Assembly: GCF_001649575.2 (NCBI RefSeq)
Contig: NC_051445.1
Coordinates: 6,234,737 to 6,298,736 of the forward strand
From: Kryptolebias marmoratus
Taxonomy: Eukaryota; Chordata; Actinopteri; Cyprinodontiformes; Rivulidae
DNA length: 64,000 nt
Reading direction: 5' to 3'
Below the pieces are notes generated by a model. It was not told the origin of the DNA. It saw nothing but the letters and a program-made list of their open reading frames with translations, and did no database searches. A program made the position numbers and the translations under genes. Positions 1 to 12,557 of the stretch are shown piece after piece; positions within the stretch are counted from its first letter, which is position 1; every line of letters starts with the position of its first letter.

Positions 1-198
1 CTAATTTTCTGATATGATGAATTTGAGATTTTCATTTGTTGTCATTTGTAATCATCAAAATTAAACGAAATAAACATTTGAAATATATGAGTTTGTATGT
101 AATGTATGAATATAATATACAAGTTTCACTTTTTAAATGGAATTACTCAAATCAATCTACTTTTTCATGATATTCTAATTTTATGACCAGCACCTGTA
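1..198 (+). mobile_element. Right-hand end of a Tc1/mariner-like transposon, cut by the window edge
   Basis: This is the terminal and subterminal part of a fish Tc1-like DNA transposon with long inverted repeats. The block GTAATCATCAAAATTAAA near 46 and the motif TTTCATGATATTCTAATTTT near 165 end in CACCTGTA at 191-198, which is the usual terminus of this family. The same ordered blocks recur at about 15960-16120 in the element described there. No transposase sequence is visible because the body would lie to the left of the window. Family assignment is from recognition of the terminal sequence; the exact end is good to a few bases. Confidence 0.75.
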
Positions 199-2605
199 TT
201 CTCTCTTCTCTGAATACCCTTTAAATGTCACCTTCCTTTCCTAACTCACATCAAAGTTCAGCTCAAACACGGGCATTCAACAGTCATGGAGACAAACTCA
301 GCAGAACCTTTGCACAGCTTTGCGACTAACTACTAATCGATTAATCCTAACAGCTTGATGTGGTTCTGATCATCGTAATCATCTTTGTTTACCTGTACAA
401 CAACAGCTGGATCAGAAACATCCTTTACCCCTGTTGGATGGAGCTGAACCACTCTGAGTTTACATGCTTTTAGTGACATCCCTTCTGTTCGTGTGCTGAT
501 ATTTATTTGGTTACCGAACAGAAACGTCACCTTTGGTACCCAGTTTACCTGCAGCAGCTGAAGGGAGCCATTGTTCCAGCTTCCTGACTGTTTCGAGGCG
601 TGACGGCGTAATCTTTCCTGATTATCTTCCTTTCAAAAAGCTGAAATTGCATCAGAATAGGAGAAACCTGGAAGGGTTCTCTGTGCTTTGATTATTTCAG
701 CTCTTCTTTAAAATGCTTTGACTACTAGAAGAGTTCTGGGATGTTTTGGTTGTGCACATTTCTCACAGAAATCAGTGAGTATTTACACATGTGCTCAGGG
801 GATTTTTGTTTTTTTCTCTCCTTTTGTACTGATGCTGTATTTGTGTGTTTAGGATACCATAAAAAAAATCTGATCAAATTTAAGTTTCCTGTCAGAAAAA
901 TCAGCACGAGTTAAAGAATTCAGCCCAACTTTTGCTGAAAGTCTTTAAAAGCAAAAACAGTTTGAGAGAAAAGTCTGTTTTTATTCACTACGTCATCTTC
1001 TTTTTATAGTTTCATGAATGAGTGAGTCTGAACCGAGGAACAAGCTGCAGATACGAACCGTTAAGACTTTATTATCTTTAAAGATGCTTTCCAATTCGGC
1101 CATTTTGTTCTTCCGTAAACCTCAGTTTTAGTGTTGTTGTGGGGTTTTATCTAAAAGTGTTTACTGCAGGAGGGAACCAACCGCTTCGGTTTAGTTTGAA
1201 GAAAAGACGTTCCTGATCACTTCATGTTATTCCAAAGAATTTAGTTTCTCAAAAGAAAGAAAGAAACACTATTTTCATATTTTTCTTTTTCATACCAAAT
1301 ACATGTTTTTGGGGCAAACATTCTCAGAACATCTCGGAGAGTAATGTTTGGGACAAAACAAACTTTAATCTGAAGCCATACAGCCTTTAGAAGAACCTGT
1401 TTTCTTGAACACGCTGGATGTTTGTCGCTTCACCAGCATTTATTTGTTCTTGTTTGTATTTCTCTCTTATGATACTTTATGTGCTTTACAAGTTCAAGTG
1501 CTTCATGAAAAACGTTTCTCATTATCAGCTTTATGGGATATCAGCGTTTTGTGTTTCCCAGATGTGCGTTGTGTCGCTCTCACTGTGGGTTTTCCACATC
1601 ATGTTTACTTGAATGGTGGAGTTCAAGCTCTGCCTCATGTTGCAGAAATAAACGAAATTTAATTAAACCAACTAGAATCAGCTCAACTCTTAAACTCAGT
1701 GACCTTAGACTGAAAACATTCACCTGGATAAAGTTAAATTACACCTCTAAGCGAAGGTCACGCTGATGTTTCGTGTTTTATTTTCAGTTAGTTTGGCTGG
1801 AAAAGGTTTGGAAACCTTTAGTTTCTAAGGACACAATAAAAAGGCTTTCAGTTGTAACAAAATCCCCCCAAAAAACAGTTTTAAATCAACCTTTTTATTG
1901 TTTTCATATGAAAACTAAACCAGATGTTTTTGAACTAAAATGATTTGTCACATGTGGGCAAAAACTACATTATATCCACTAAAACTATAAGATCTGTCTG
2001 TTCTGGGCTGATTATTCAACAGGCCGTGTCCACAGTGTGACGCGCTGTGTTGGACATCTGTCTCCAACATGTTGGTCCCTGCAGTGTCTTCGCTCCACCA
2101 TCCGGTGTCTGTTTTTCTGCCTCGTTTACCTCCTCCCAGTTTGTCCGAACGGACTCCCATCGAACGCTTCGGTTTTACACCATAAAGAGCACTTTATTAA
2201 AGCAGAACCTTTATCTGAAAACGGTGACGATGCAGAGAGCAATAAAAGGCTTTATTTCAGCGTAAGCAGGGGACAGGAATGGACGTCTTACAAGGACGAC
2301 GTGGCTGAGATTTAATGAGATTTCCCTTTTTAGTCATTCTGTCTTTATCTTTGATTTGCTGTTTGAATGTGTTGACAGTTTCCACACTGAAACGTTGCAA
2401 TGGTTAAATACTTTATTTTCTATACATGGGAATATATTGTACAGGAAAAAAAGCAAAGAAAATTTATTATGTGATGTACAAATCAGAATCTGCTATATAA
2501 AGTGTGCTCTATATTGGTAATCAGCTTCCTCATGCCACTAAAACTAACACCCATCATGTAAAGTTTGTCAGCAGCTCTATTAAAGTTCTACTTTATAACA
2601 CATTT
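199..2605 (+). other. Noncoding stretch, possibly the 3' UTR of an upstream + strand gene
   Basis: No convincing coding exon is visible; the longest open frames here are under 100 codons and show no recognisable domain. The stretch is AT-rich with T runs, and it ends at an ATTAAA followed by GT-rich DNA, as a vertebrate 3' end would. In human, LDLRAP1 lies upstream of MAN1C1 in the same orientation, so an ldlrap1 3' UTR is a reasonable guess, but no ldlrap1 coding sequence is present to prove it. It could equally be plain intergenic DNA. Confidence 0.25.
2579..2603 (+). terminator. Candidate polyadenylation signal and cleavage region
   Basis: ATTAAA at 2579-2584 is followed about 20 bases later by CA and then the GT-rich segment TTTGTGTCTG, the usual arrangement of hexamer, cleavage site and downstream element in vertebrates. 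It would end a + strand transcript coming from the left. Hexamers are common in AT-rich DNA, so this is weak without RNA evidence. Confidence 0.3.
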
Positions 2606-5600
2606 GTGTCTGCGCCTCGTGATTAAACAGTTTATTTACACGAAACGTAGGGGTTATAGAGCAGCAGATGGGGTGGGTTGGATGTAATGAAGAAATATAG
2701 ATCTGAGAGGTTTGAAAGAATAATGGAAATAATTCATTTTCACAAGAAAAGTTGGCTCTTTTGTGTTACACCAGCAGCAGGTGGGAGGTTAACAATTAAA
2801 GCTCTGACTTTTTCCTGCCCTACATATTTTTAATGAAATGTTTGATTTTTGGAGCTGTGAGTTGAGTTCATGTTTGCAACTGCAGATCAAAATTTACAAG
2901 CATATTGGAAAATTCAATCCACCCATTTAAAGTGTAGTGAAGAAGAAATGTAAATTTAAAAAATAACGAACTAAAATGACTTCTGTCAAGTTTCAAAAGC
3001 CTTAAAAATCGCATTCTTTGAGCAGAAGGATAAATCATTTCTGTGCATCTTCTCACTTTTTAACCTGCAGTAACACCTTCTGGTCAGGAGGGGGCAGTGC
3101 AGCTCAGTATAAATACAACATGGAGTCATTTGGTTCACATTTCCAAAACTGTAACATTAAATAAACAACATTCTTGTTGTAACGTAAAGACAATAAACTA
3201 TTTGTGATGTTAAAATATAATTCTGCTCAGGTTGCGTTTAGGAAAACAAACCGTAGTCACTCTCTACAAGCAGCTTATTTATTCTACTTTTGTTTCTGTT
3301 AAAAATAAAATAACTCTTGTACCTCTTTTAACAAAGGCTTTACAATGACTCAGTGTAATATCTCAGAAATTCATGTGGTTTGTTTATTCACTGTGAATCT
3401 CGTAATCAATATTGCATAATATAATTTTCTGTCTGAGCCGCTCAGTAACCAATTAATTTTTTATCTGAGACTTAAATTGTTGGGATTGTTGTAATCTGTA
3501 AAGCCCTTGTTGATTTTAAATCATTTAGTTGATGCTGATCCAGAAGAATTAACAGAAAACAAACAGGATAAGCCTAAAATTCAAACAAACAGCAGTTCTG
3601 CTGTCAAAGATCTAAATTGACATAAAACAGCCTGGAGGGAAAATGGTTTTATGATTTTGGATAAGAAAATGTGCAACAACAACTCAACTTTATACTGCCT
3701 GAACAAAAACAAACCAGCAAAATATCAGGTTTAAACGGGAGCTGTTTTCCAACCTTTGGACGGCTGCTTTCTGCTGTCTCCATTATTAATGACAAGCTCA
3801 ACTAAACACTAAGTGTTAGAGGATTTCTTTAAACTGCGTTAATGAATCCTAAAATAATCAGCTGGATAAATCTACTAATTGTCCATGAAGGCTCTAAATG
3901 TCTTCGTTTTATGCCAAATCCTTTTTACATCTTTACGACTCCAGGTTCAGGCAGGAGGTGTAGAAAGCAGCGTTTAATTCATGGTTTTGTGTTTTTTTAT
4001 TATGCAAAGTAGAAGTTTACAGATCTGTTTAACAGATGAGCTGCTTTTTAGAATCAGCTCGTGTTTCTATATCGTGATGATGAGCTTCTAAAGCAGCACA
4101 GAGGGAATGTGCTGGGGTTTGTTTTTTTTTTAGAGCGGCTCCACGATTTACTAAAACTTATCCACCTCACAAACTATCAGATAACTATTAATGAGGCTTT
4201 AAGCTCTTTCTTTTATAGAACTGCCTTAAAATAAAAAAAAGATCTTAACAGCTGCTGAACAGAAGAGTTCAGAGTTTTAACCTCTTACTTGTTTCCACCT
4301 ACATTGAGTTGAAATGAAGTTGTACAAAACAGGACAATCTGTTTTAGCAAACTAAAAAAATTGACAGAACCAGTAGAAAAAAAAGGTCTTTGTGCTTTTG
4401 ACTTTACAAATCATTTTCACTTTAAATGACTGTTTCTAGTTTGTGTGTCGAATGGCTTTTTCACTTGAATGAGGCTCTTCTGTTTATTTTCTTTCGTGTT
4501 TACAGATCATAATTTAGGAATATTTAGTGCATTTTGACCTACAATCACCACTAAATGCTTAAAGTTTAGAGGTCATTTGCCAACTTTAGTCTCTTTAGTC
4601 TCCTGACTCACTTTAAAGGTTGTTGTAAGGTTTTGTCCTTTGGGTTAAATATTAGTTTTAATGCAACACAGATGTGTGAAAATGCAAAAATCTCCTGATG
4701 GTAAAACTTGTAGAACCTACTTGTACCAGCAGGTGGCACTATGTAACTACACAACCTCTGTGGATCCTAACAAGTGTCATCACTGAACAAACTCCACTTT
4801 TTCACCTTTAATTTCACAGCAGGAACAGTTTGTACACTGAACACGTTCTAGCAGGTTTAATCGGTGTGTTGGGGAGGGATTCAGGCTTTCTGTGGCCTCA
4901 TTCCATCAGTTTAATGGTGTGTTTGCTATTGCATTCCCTCTCATTTACATGGCTCATATACCCCAACTACTGTAAGAGCTAATTGTTGTGTTCAGGCTTT
5001 GAAAACCTCAAACCATCTCACTGACGTTCCTTACAAATAAAAGCTCAGACTTTCAGCCTCTCCAGCTGTGCTTTGAAAAATGTTTTGGTTGCATAACAAG
5101 AGCTGTTTTGGTTAGGCGTTTAGTGGAGAGTGTCACGCCCGGGCTGCGTGCAAACAGCCGTTTGCTGTTTGCTTTGTCCAAGAAAGGAAGTAGACAAATG
5201 AAGCTGCAGCAAGAAAAGGCAACGCAGCCAAACTTGCTGCTCAGGTGGCTCCTCATCTGATGCCAAGTCTGAGCTGCTCTCTGATTCTGCTGAATCAAGA
5301 ATGCAACAGGTTCATCCCTCCTCCAAAAAAAAAATGATTTAAAAATGCACACCCAGCACAGGACAAATAAATGTTTGTCAAAATACAAAAAAAAAAAAAA
5401 AAAAAAAACTTTTATTTTAACTGACTGATAAAAACACCTTTAAGTTGAAGTTTTCTTTAAAAAATTAATTTTTTACTTTTTTGTGCTTGCCTTTCAGCAC
5501 ATTTTACAGAGAAATGTTGCTCATTTTTTATTCTAAAACATTTATTTGTTACCTTGCAAGTTTGCAGATTTGATCTGGAAATGCAGCTGGAGTTTGTTGC

Positions 5601-5847
5601 AGCATCTGCAGCGCCAAGAGGAAATATTCTCCACCTGACTAATTTCTTCTGTTTTGGTTTTTCAGAAAAACAAATTTTACTATCACACAAAGAGAACCTG
5701 AAGAAACACAACATGCAGTTAAATTATGAATGAACTGATTTTATTTTATTTTTATGTTTTTTGGAAAGCTGAGTTCAGTTTCACTCACCACACTCAGACA
5801 CAGCTCCTGGCAGACTTGTAGAGTCAAAAAAAAAAAAAAAAAATCAC
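2606..5847. other. Intergenic DNA with no gene recognised
   Basis: AT-rich sequence with short A and T runs and no exon, RNA gene or mobile element that I can recognise. A run of 22 A residues sits at 5387-5408 and a shorter A run at about 5827-5843, directly before the Tc1 remnant. The open frames in this stretch are short and of low complexity. Confidence 0.5.
5387..5408 (+). repeat. Poly(A) run
   Basis: Twenty-two consecutive A residues. It could be a simple repeat or the tail of an old retroposed sequence, but nothing to its left is recognisable as a LINE, SINE or processed pseudogene. Confidence 0.8.
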
Positions 5848-6639
5848 TGAAATGGAGCCATTATCCCCAAGTGCAGAAAACATGAAACAGCGGTGAACCT
5901 TCCCAGGAGCAGCCGGCCAACCAGAATTACTCCAAGAGCGCACCGATGACTCATCCAGGAGCTCCTAAAAGAAGCAAAAACAACATCTAAAACCCCGCAG
6001 ACCTCACCTGCCTCAGTTAGGTCAGAGTTCACCATTCAACAATAAGAACGAGACAAAGGGGAAAAACAGCCTCCATGGGAGACTTCCAAGACAAAAATCA
6101 CTGCTGACCAGAAAAACCCCCACAAAGGCCCATCTCACATTTACCATAAAACACTTTGAAGATCTCCAAGACTTTTAGGGGAAATATTCCTTGGACTGAA
6201 GGGACAGAAGTGGAACTTTTCTGGAAGGTCTTTGTCCCGTTATCGGCGGTAAACTTCTAGTGCATTTCAGAAAAAGAACATCAGACCATCAGTCAAACAT
6301 GGCAGTGGCAGCTTGATGGTCTGGGGCTGCTTTGCTGCTTCAGGACCTGAACGACTTGCTATAATAACCATGAATTTTGTTCTCTACAAGAAAACCCTGA
6401 AGGAGAATTTCTGTCCGTCAGTTTGTGACCATAACTCAGGTCCTGCAGCAGGACAACAATCCAGAGCACCGCAGCCAGTTGTTGATGCCAAGGGTGGCTC
6501 AACCAGTTATCAGGTTTAGGGGACACTTTTCCACAAAGAGCCACATCGGACCAAACCTTTGTTTGATGATGAAACATGTAAGTGTGACAAAAAAATAAAA
6601 TAAAATCTGTAAGGGGGAATACTTTTTCACAGCGCTGTA
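5848..6639 (+). pseudogene. Degenerate, internally deleted Tc1/mariner transposase copy
   Basis: This is a dead copy of a fish Tc1-like transposon on the + strand. Reading through stops, 5850-5990 gives helix-turn-helix region sequence (AVNLPRSSRPTRITPRA) with an in-frame TGA. The region near 6194 reads WTEGTEVELF where active relatives have WTDE, so the first catalytic Asp is lost. At about 6310-6360 it reads SLMVWGCFAASGP, then LQQDNNPEH, which holds the second Asp. It then jumps to the family's 3' untranslated end, so the part with the catalytic Glu is deleted. The right end is intact, finishing TTTTTCACAGCGCTGTA at 6639. The left terminal repeat is missing. It cannot encode a working enzyme. 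Confidence 0.85.
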
Positions 6640-9600
6640 GATTCTGTTTATGCAACAATATTGAGACATCAACAATAATATGAATACATTTTGCTTGTAT
6701 TTCTTCCATATCTTACTTAACAGGACCTAAACAGGATATTATAACCAGCAACATTCTGTTGCACATTGTCACAGCACTACGACTTCAGTTAAACATCTCC
6801 TTCCATCCCAGAATACACTCAGCTTCAGCAAACCCTCAGAAGTCTTTTGAACTGAGCTGCCAAGTCACATCTTGTCTCTCGACCCTGAATTTATTCAGGT
6901 TCAGTGAGGGCTGTGCCTCTGCAGTATGCTTCGTCAGGCCTTGTATATCTTTATCATCATGCATCAAGGTTTGCACCTGAAACTGAGCCCTGATACTCGT
7001 GGCTTTGCATCAAACAGCCTGCCAGGCCACACTTTCCTGCGTCAGAAAATGCTCTGCAGCAGTGCTTCAAAAAAAAAAAACCCAAAACAAATAGTAAGCA
7101 CGGTGACATTATTAATCCGGACACACTGGCATGGGCTGATTCTTCTCCGCCGGTTGTTTGATGTATTAGAACGAGCAGAACACAGAGATGGACTTTTTCA
7201 TTGGCATCTCGGTTGATGAATAAAACATCAGAGTTGGAACAGAATTGAATTTTTGAACGCAAGAGCAAAACGGTTATGGCCCACAGGACACTTTACAGTC
7301 TGTGACCCTCTGCAGAAAGTGTTTTAAAGACAGTCAGCTGTTTTCACGGCGTCCTGCATGCACAAGGAGAAACTTAGAGGCCATTATGTGAGTTTTACAA
7401 GTCCCAATTATCTCTGACTGGAAATGCAAAGCTCGCTCTCGCAGCGTGTTGCAAAAAGGGGCAGAAAATGGTAGCGCCCGCTCCCTCGTGTTTTTCAGAA
7501 TCACTCCCAAATGATAAAGCATGAGTCGGTCTGATTACAAAGCCCAGCTGAGGGATGCGTTCCCATTAACTGCTTGCGAATATTTTCACACAGAGTGCCA
7601 GATTCCTCTCACTTTGCTTCCTGCCAAAGTGATGTCTGTACACGGAGCATCGGGGCGGCAGCGTGTTGAGCAATGAGCTGACGAGGATGCTGCGTGTTAG
7701 TGGAGCCAGTGCTGTGGAGTCACAGCTTCACAGGGGAGAGCAAATGTCCTGTGCACCAGAAATGTCCTTTTGTGGGGGGATATTTGTGTTGTTTGTTTTC
7801 CTGTGGACAAAGTGCCTGTGCTTCGGTGTCACCCTTGCCTGTTGGTAGCAGTGACAGTGCATCGCCCCGCTCATCTATCCCGGTGATAAAGTGGGCTGTC
7901 ACTGACCAGCGCAGCTCCATGCAAGAGCAATGAGTGGACTCATGTAGAACTTGGCATTTTGAGAAACCCCAATCTGATGTGTCTATTAGGCTGTTACAAA
8001 AAGGAAGGAGGTGGTATTTCATTTAGTTAGAATTGGAATAAAATGTTAATCATATTCATGATGGAATGTATTCATGCATTTTGTTACTTTTTTAGCAGCA
8101 AATTTTAAACCTACAGCTGTAATCTTATAATATATGTTTAATAAAATGATATGATTAAGGTTCAGGCAGAGGTTTTCAAAGTGAAAGTGTAAAACTCTCC
8201 TTAGATAGAGTTTAAAAGATGCTTTTTACTTGGATTTACTAAATCCTGGATGCATACAAAGACCACAATGATGACACTGTTGAATTATATCCCCATTTAG
8301 AAAATGATACCCAGATACTGCTGTTTGACTACTGATTACAAATTTATTTATTTTTTTATTTCTATTCATTAAGCCTGTTCCTGAAACAGATAAGAATCTA
8401 TTTTACACTTTGGACACATCTGGATTTATGGTAAAATTGATGCTGCAATTACTTTCAAGGTTTTAAGGCAAGTTTTTAATTGTCTTTTCTTTGTTGTTTT
8501 ACATAAATATTATGGTCAGAATATTAGAAACCCTCCTGTGAAAAGACATTGGAACAGTCCACAAATTATTACCTAGTTTGTAGATTAATAGCTGCATAAA
8601 ACAAATGCAAAAAAACATACAGACAGCCAATAAAACTGTCCTTTTGTCAGTGATGAAACCCCCTAAATGCTTCAAAGATGCGTCTACTCCCAGAGGAAGT
8701 ACTGTTGGATCCCAAACAAAAAAGGCTAATTCAACAGTTCTGTCCTTTCCCTCTGTTCTCCCTCCTCTCTGTTACAAAACGATCCGGTAAAAATGACTCA
8801 ATAGTGACTATTCAGAGCCAAATGGAATACAAATGAGCTTCAAGTCCTGAAATATGTACAAAATAAAACGCCTGATGAGTTTTACGCCTCATTAGATCTG
8901 AATTAGTATTGTTTATTTGTGGAGACAGAAGTTTTCCCAAAAAACGCTCAGGTCTGTGTTTTTCTTTTATCCGGATGGAGGAAGAAAATAATTCTAGCAG
9001 CAACAGATAAGACTCTGGCGGTGTACGTTAAGCGTAGCCTGAGAAAAGTTTTAGGCACAGAAACTCAAATGGAGGCCTTTGAATGGGTAAAGGAGTTGAA
9101 AGGTGGGGCTTAAATTGATTTTCTATTATAGAATAATTTCCTGACTTTGGTGCCCCTAAAGGCTCGCTGCATTCAGAGGCATTACTTTAATAGTGCTGTG
9201 CAAGCTTTTCACTAATGGCCAACTTATCTGCTCATCCATCTTATTTAATCTCTAGGAACACTCTGTTTACAGTTCAGGTTACATTCAGCTCGTGTAAATA
9301 TGATTTAAAAACACACACCCCTAATCCCCTTGTGGACACCTCAGCCTAAGCTTAGTGTTGCTCAAACACAGGTTCCGAACATTCAATACTGTGATTTGAA
9401 GGGCTGAGTCTGAACTCCTCTGAACTTGAATTTAAGCATTAAAGATTGACAGCAAGCCCAACACACGATGCGCTGCATATCCCTCAGCAGCAGGTGCCGG
9501 TTTATTGATGGAGATGTTGGCATGCAAGCTGCTGAGATGACATGTAAGCTCAGTAACTGCTCAGGCATGGAGATGATTTCAGAATAATCTTCGTGGCTGA

Positions 9601-10319
9601 ACTCCCACCTGCAGGTAAAGACAGCGTTTCACCTAAAAAATGATAAAATGATCCCAGTTTTTTCTGCCGAGCTGAGAATTGTTCTTATAATTCTTGCATG
9701 TACGTCATGAGTCATTTGTTCTCTCAAACATGTTATAATTTCCAACATATATAGAAAACAACATGAACAATAATAAGAAAGTTAAGTTCAAGCTGTGTGA
9801 AAATAACTGTGAAAACCTTTCAATGAAAGTCAAATTAATAAATCTGTAAAAACAAACAAAAACATATGAGCCCTACTTTCAGTTAGGTGTTGATAAAAAA
9901 AAAAAAAAAAGACAAAACAATAATAAAAAAAATATAAAAATAAAAAAAAACAACTTTAAATCCTTCAAGATGTTTTCACAACACTTACAACTGCTTTGAA
10001 TGCATGTTCAGGCTAATAAAAGTTTATTTTTTTCAATCTGGTATAAAAGAAACTATCTGTGACACAAAAACAAAGCCTGACATATATATTCTGCAGAATT
10101 TTGTTTCACTTTTAATCTTGACTGAAGCCAGTGTTGCACCATTTCTGCTAGCTTGACATAAAACTTAAAGGAATCTGAACTGAATTTAGATATAGCTATA
10201 TAAATCATAAAATAAATTAGAACTGGGTGACAGATGGGAGCCTAATTGACCTTGACTAGATAAAATGAACAAAATTATAAATGGAAAGCTCAGAATTTAA
10301 ATCAAAGTTTTGAGCAGAT
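6640..10319. other. Intergenic DNA upstream of man1c1
   Basis: No exon or RNA gene recognised. GC content is slightly higher around 6.9-7.9 kb, where several overlapping open frames of 60-100 codons occur on both strands; none shows a domain, so I treat them as chance. A low-complexity A-rich block lies at about 9894-9955. Regulatory elements for man1c1 could be here, but nothing marks one clearly. Confidence 0.5.
9894..9955 (+). repeat. A-rich low-complexity tract
   Basis: A run of A residues followed by AATAATAAAAA-type sequence with very few G or C bases. It is a simple low-complexity tract with no attached retroelement that I can see. Confidence 0.7.
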
Positions 10320-11400
10320 GTTGTATCACATATTCTAATTAGCTTAAATTTGCAATGCTAGAAGCTTAAAAAGACCAATTCTATGCTCATTTTACTGTGT
10401 ATTTTTTTCAGTAAGGTAGAGTATATATATATGTAAATATCTTCACAAATTGTTTAATTGTTATGTTATTTTTGACTTTTTGTCCGTGAGCTAAAATTAT
10501 TGCTAACTAATATGAGGCTAACTGTTCAGTAATGCTAATCTAATCCCAGGTGCAAGAAAATCTCTTTTAAAGTTACAAGCTACTTAAAATTTGAGAGCTT
10601 TAAAATATGATGGATTGTCTTTAAAACCTAAATGTTGAATGACTATTGCGTCACATCCGGTAAATAGCTAACATTTATGACGCCATTACCCTAAAGCCTT
10701 TTTTTGTGCTCATTCTACTGTGTATTTTTGTTTGAGTGACGTAGTATAGTTTGAAACTTTGTAAAATATATTCATAAACTGGGTGTTATTTGTTTTTTTA
10801 TTCTTGAGAGACGCCAAAAATTTTGAGAAACTTTATTGTACATAACAAACAAAGGCAACGTCATTAACTTCATGCTTATCATATCACAGGTGCAACTTAA
10901 GACTCATAGGTAACAAACATGTTCCTTTTGATAAAAAATAGTTGACTTTCTCTGAACTTGTTTATAAACAATTTAAAACTGTAAGAGTTTGTTATTTAAA
11001 CATAAATTTGAAGCAGCTGTTGCAAATGAGCAGACTATGCGTCACATCCGGAAGTTAGCTAAACGTCGCAACGCCAATTAACACAAAAAGTCTAATGTTA
11101 TACCCATTTTACTGCGTTTTTTTTGTTTCAGCGATTTCAATTAACAGTTTCTTCGTGAACTGGGTAAGTTTGATGTCATTTCAGATTTATTTATTTATTT
11201 TTGCCTCCTTGAGCGCTTCTAGATAAAGTTGTTGCTAGCCTGATGCTAACTGTCCTGTAATGCTAATCCTACCGCAGGTGCAAGAAAGACTCAACGAGTG
11301 ACAAATAATTGAAAAGAAAATTATAACTCGTAGTGCCTTTATTCAAGCGCGTTTCAGAAGATGGTTAAAAACGTCAGGGCTTGATAAGAACAAGGCAAGC
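10320..11400. repeat. Three diverged tandem copies of a 0.33-0.39 kb unit
   Basis: The same ordered landmarks occur three times. The block ATCACAT, or GCGTCACATCCGG in the better copies, is at 10324, 10648 and 11039. The block CATTTTACTG/CATTCTACTG is near 10386, 10709 and 11103. The block CAGGTGCAA is at 10548, 10888 and 11275. Units therefore run about 10320-10645, 10648-11036 and 11039-11400, in the same orientation. Copies two and three keep a CRE-like GCGTCAC and an ETS-like ACATCCGG core; copy one has lost the CpGs. Divergence is high, so the duplication is old. I do not recognise the unit; it could be an unnamed interspersed repeat that amplified locally. Confidence 0.75.
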
Positions 11401-11965
11401 TTTTAAATAGCTTATTTTTTCTGTGTTTATTCGTCTTGTTTTGAAACATCTGCAACAGATGTGTTCATCCTCCTCAGCTCTTCCAGGATTAATCACGGGC
11501 GTTTTTTCTTCCTCTGGGTTGTAGATGTCATGTCAACATAAAGAGTGGTTTTTGCCAAACGGGTTCACTGTGTTGTGATAAGCCGCCGTGAATATCCATC
11601 AAGAAATCAGACCAACCCACTGGATTGTCGAGCAGTGGACCATTTCGCGCCCCCTCCTCCTCCTCCTCCGTCGTCTACTCTTCCTCACCCTGCCTGCACT
11701 ATATGTTACATTTCCAGCCCTCTCCTCTCGCTTTTCCACGCAAGCGGACGTCCACGGCACAGCTGCGGCGCTCACAGCGGCGGGTACCGGGGAGCGACGC
11801 GGCGGACGGCGGCTGTCTCCGCCTTTTGTTGCACGCCGGCGGACCGGATGCTTGATTCGGTCCTTCTGCGGATCTGGATCGGGGCTTAGGGGAACTTCGC
11901 ATGGGACAAAACCCGCCTTCTCCTACGTCTGCCAGCGATTTGTTTCGCCTGGCGTGTTGACGGCG

Positions 11966-12008
11966 GCGGAGAGGAGGAGGAGGAGGAGGAGGAGGCGGCG
12001 GAGGGGGG
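11966..12008 (+). repeat. GGA-rich microsatellite and purine tract
   Basis: A GAGGAGGAGG-type run of about ten GGA units continues into GGCGGCGGAGGGGGGG. It sits inside the CpG island, probably in the 5' leader or core promoter region. Such purine runs can form triplexes or G-quadruplexes and are often length-variable. Translated either way it gives poly-Arg or poly-Pro, which explains the long spurious open frames here. Confidence 0.85.
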
Positions 12009-12291
12009 GAACCGGAGAGGCTGCCGGAGGAGCGCAGTTGACGGGGATGAGACATGAATATACACGCGTTTTCCCGTCCACCAGCTGATCGGAATACAGA
12101 GGCGAGCGAAACGGCTCGTCGCCTGGCTCCTTGAGCTCAGGGGCAGCTTGGGATGCAGCAGCGTGGCTCTCTTCAAACGGAGACGAGGAGGAAAAAAAAA
12201 GATGCTGTGATGTTCGCTTTGCACCGCGGGGCGATGCGTTTTCCACCACCTGAGCGGCACCATGCACTGAACCACAACTTAGTTTAGATAG

Positions 12292-12525
12292 ATGGCACGG
12301 CGTCTCGTTGCCTCACGTGGAAGCGCGTCTATTCCCGAGCCCGCCGTGTGCTCGGGCGACCCAGTAACCCCCGCATCCAGCTCGGTGTTCCCAGTAAACG
12401 CCGGAGCCGTCGAGCCCCGCGGGTCTGAGCCTCATGATTTACAGTTCGGACTCGGATCCTGCGCTCCGTTGATGTCAGCGATGATAAACCGCTCCGGCGC
12501 CGAGCCGCCAAATGGTTTCTTGTGA
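12292..12525 (+). other. Possible upstream open reading frame in the man1c1 leader
   Basis: An ATG at 12292 opens a 77-codon frame that stops at 12525, 233 bases before the man1c1 start. A two-codon frame, ATG CAC TGA, also sits at 12262. If transcription begins upstream of 12.25 kb these would lower translation of the main frame. If it begins at the more proximal motifs near 12.56-12.65 kb they are not in the mRNA. The peptide has no recognisable domain. Confidence 0.25.
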
Positions 12526-12557
12526 ATTACAGAAGTAGGCAGGCCTAACGTTCGCTT

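Noticed and set aside
1..2605. Coding exons of ldlrap1 expected by human synteny
   Set aside because: No PTB-domain or C-terminal residues of that protein could be found; only a possible 3' UTR can be suggested.
11588..12088. A 166-codon + strand frame upstream of man1c1
   Set aside because: It runs through the GGA repeat, giving poly-Arg, and has no domain. GC-rich DNA lacks stop codons, so long frames are expected here.
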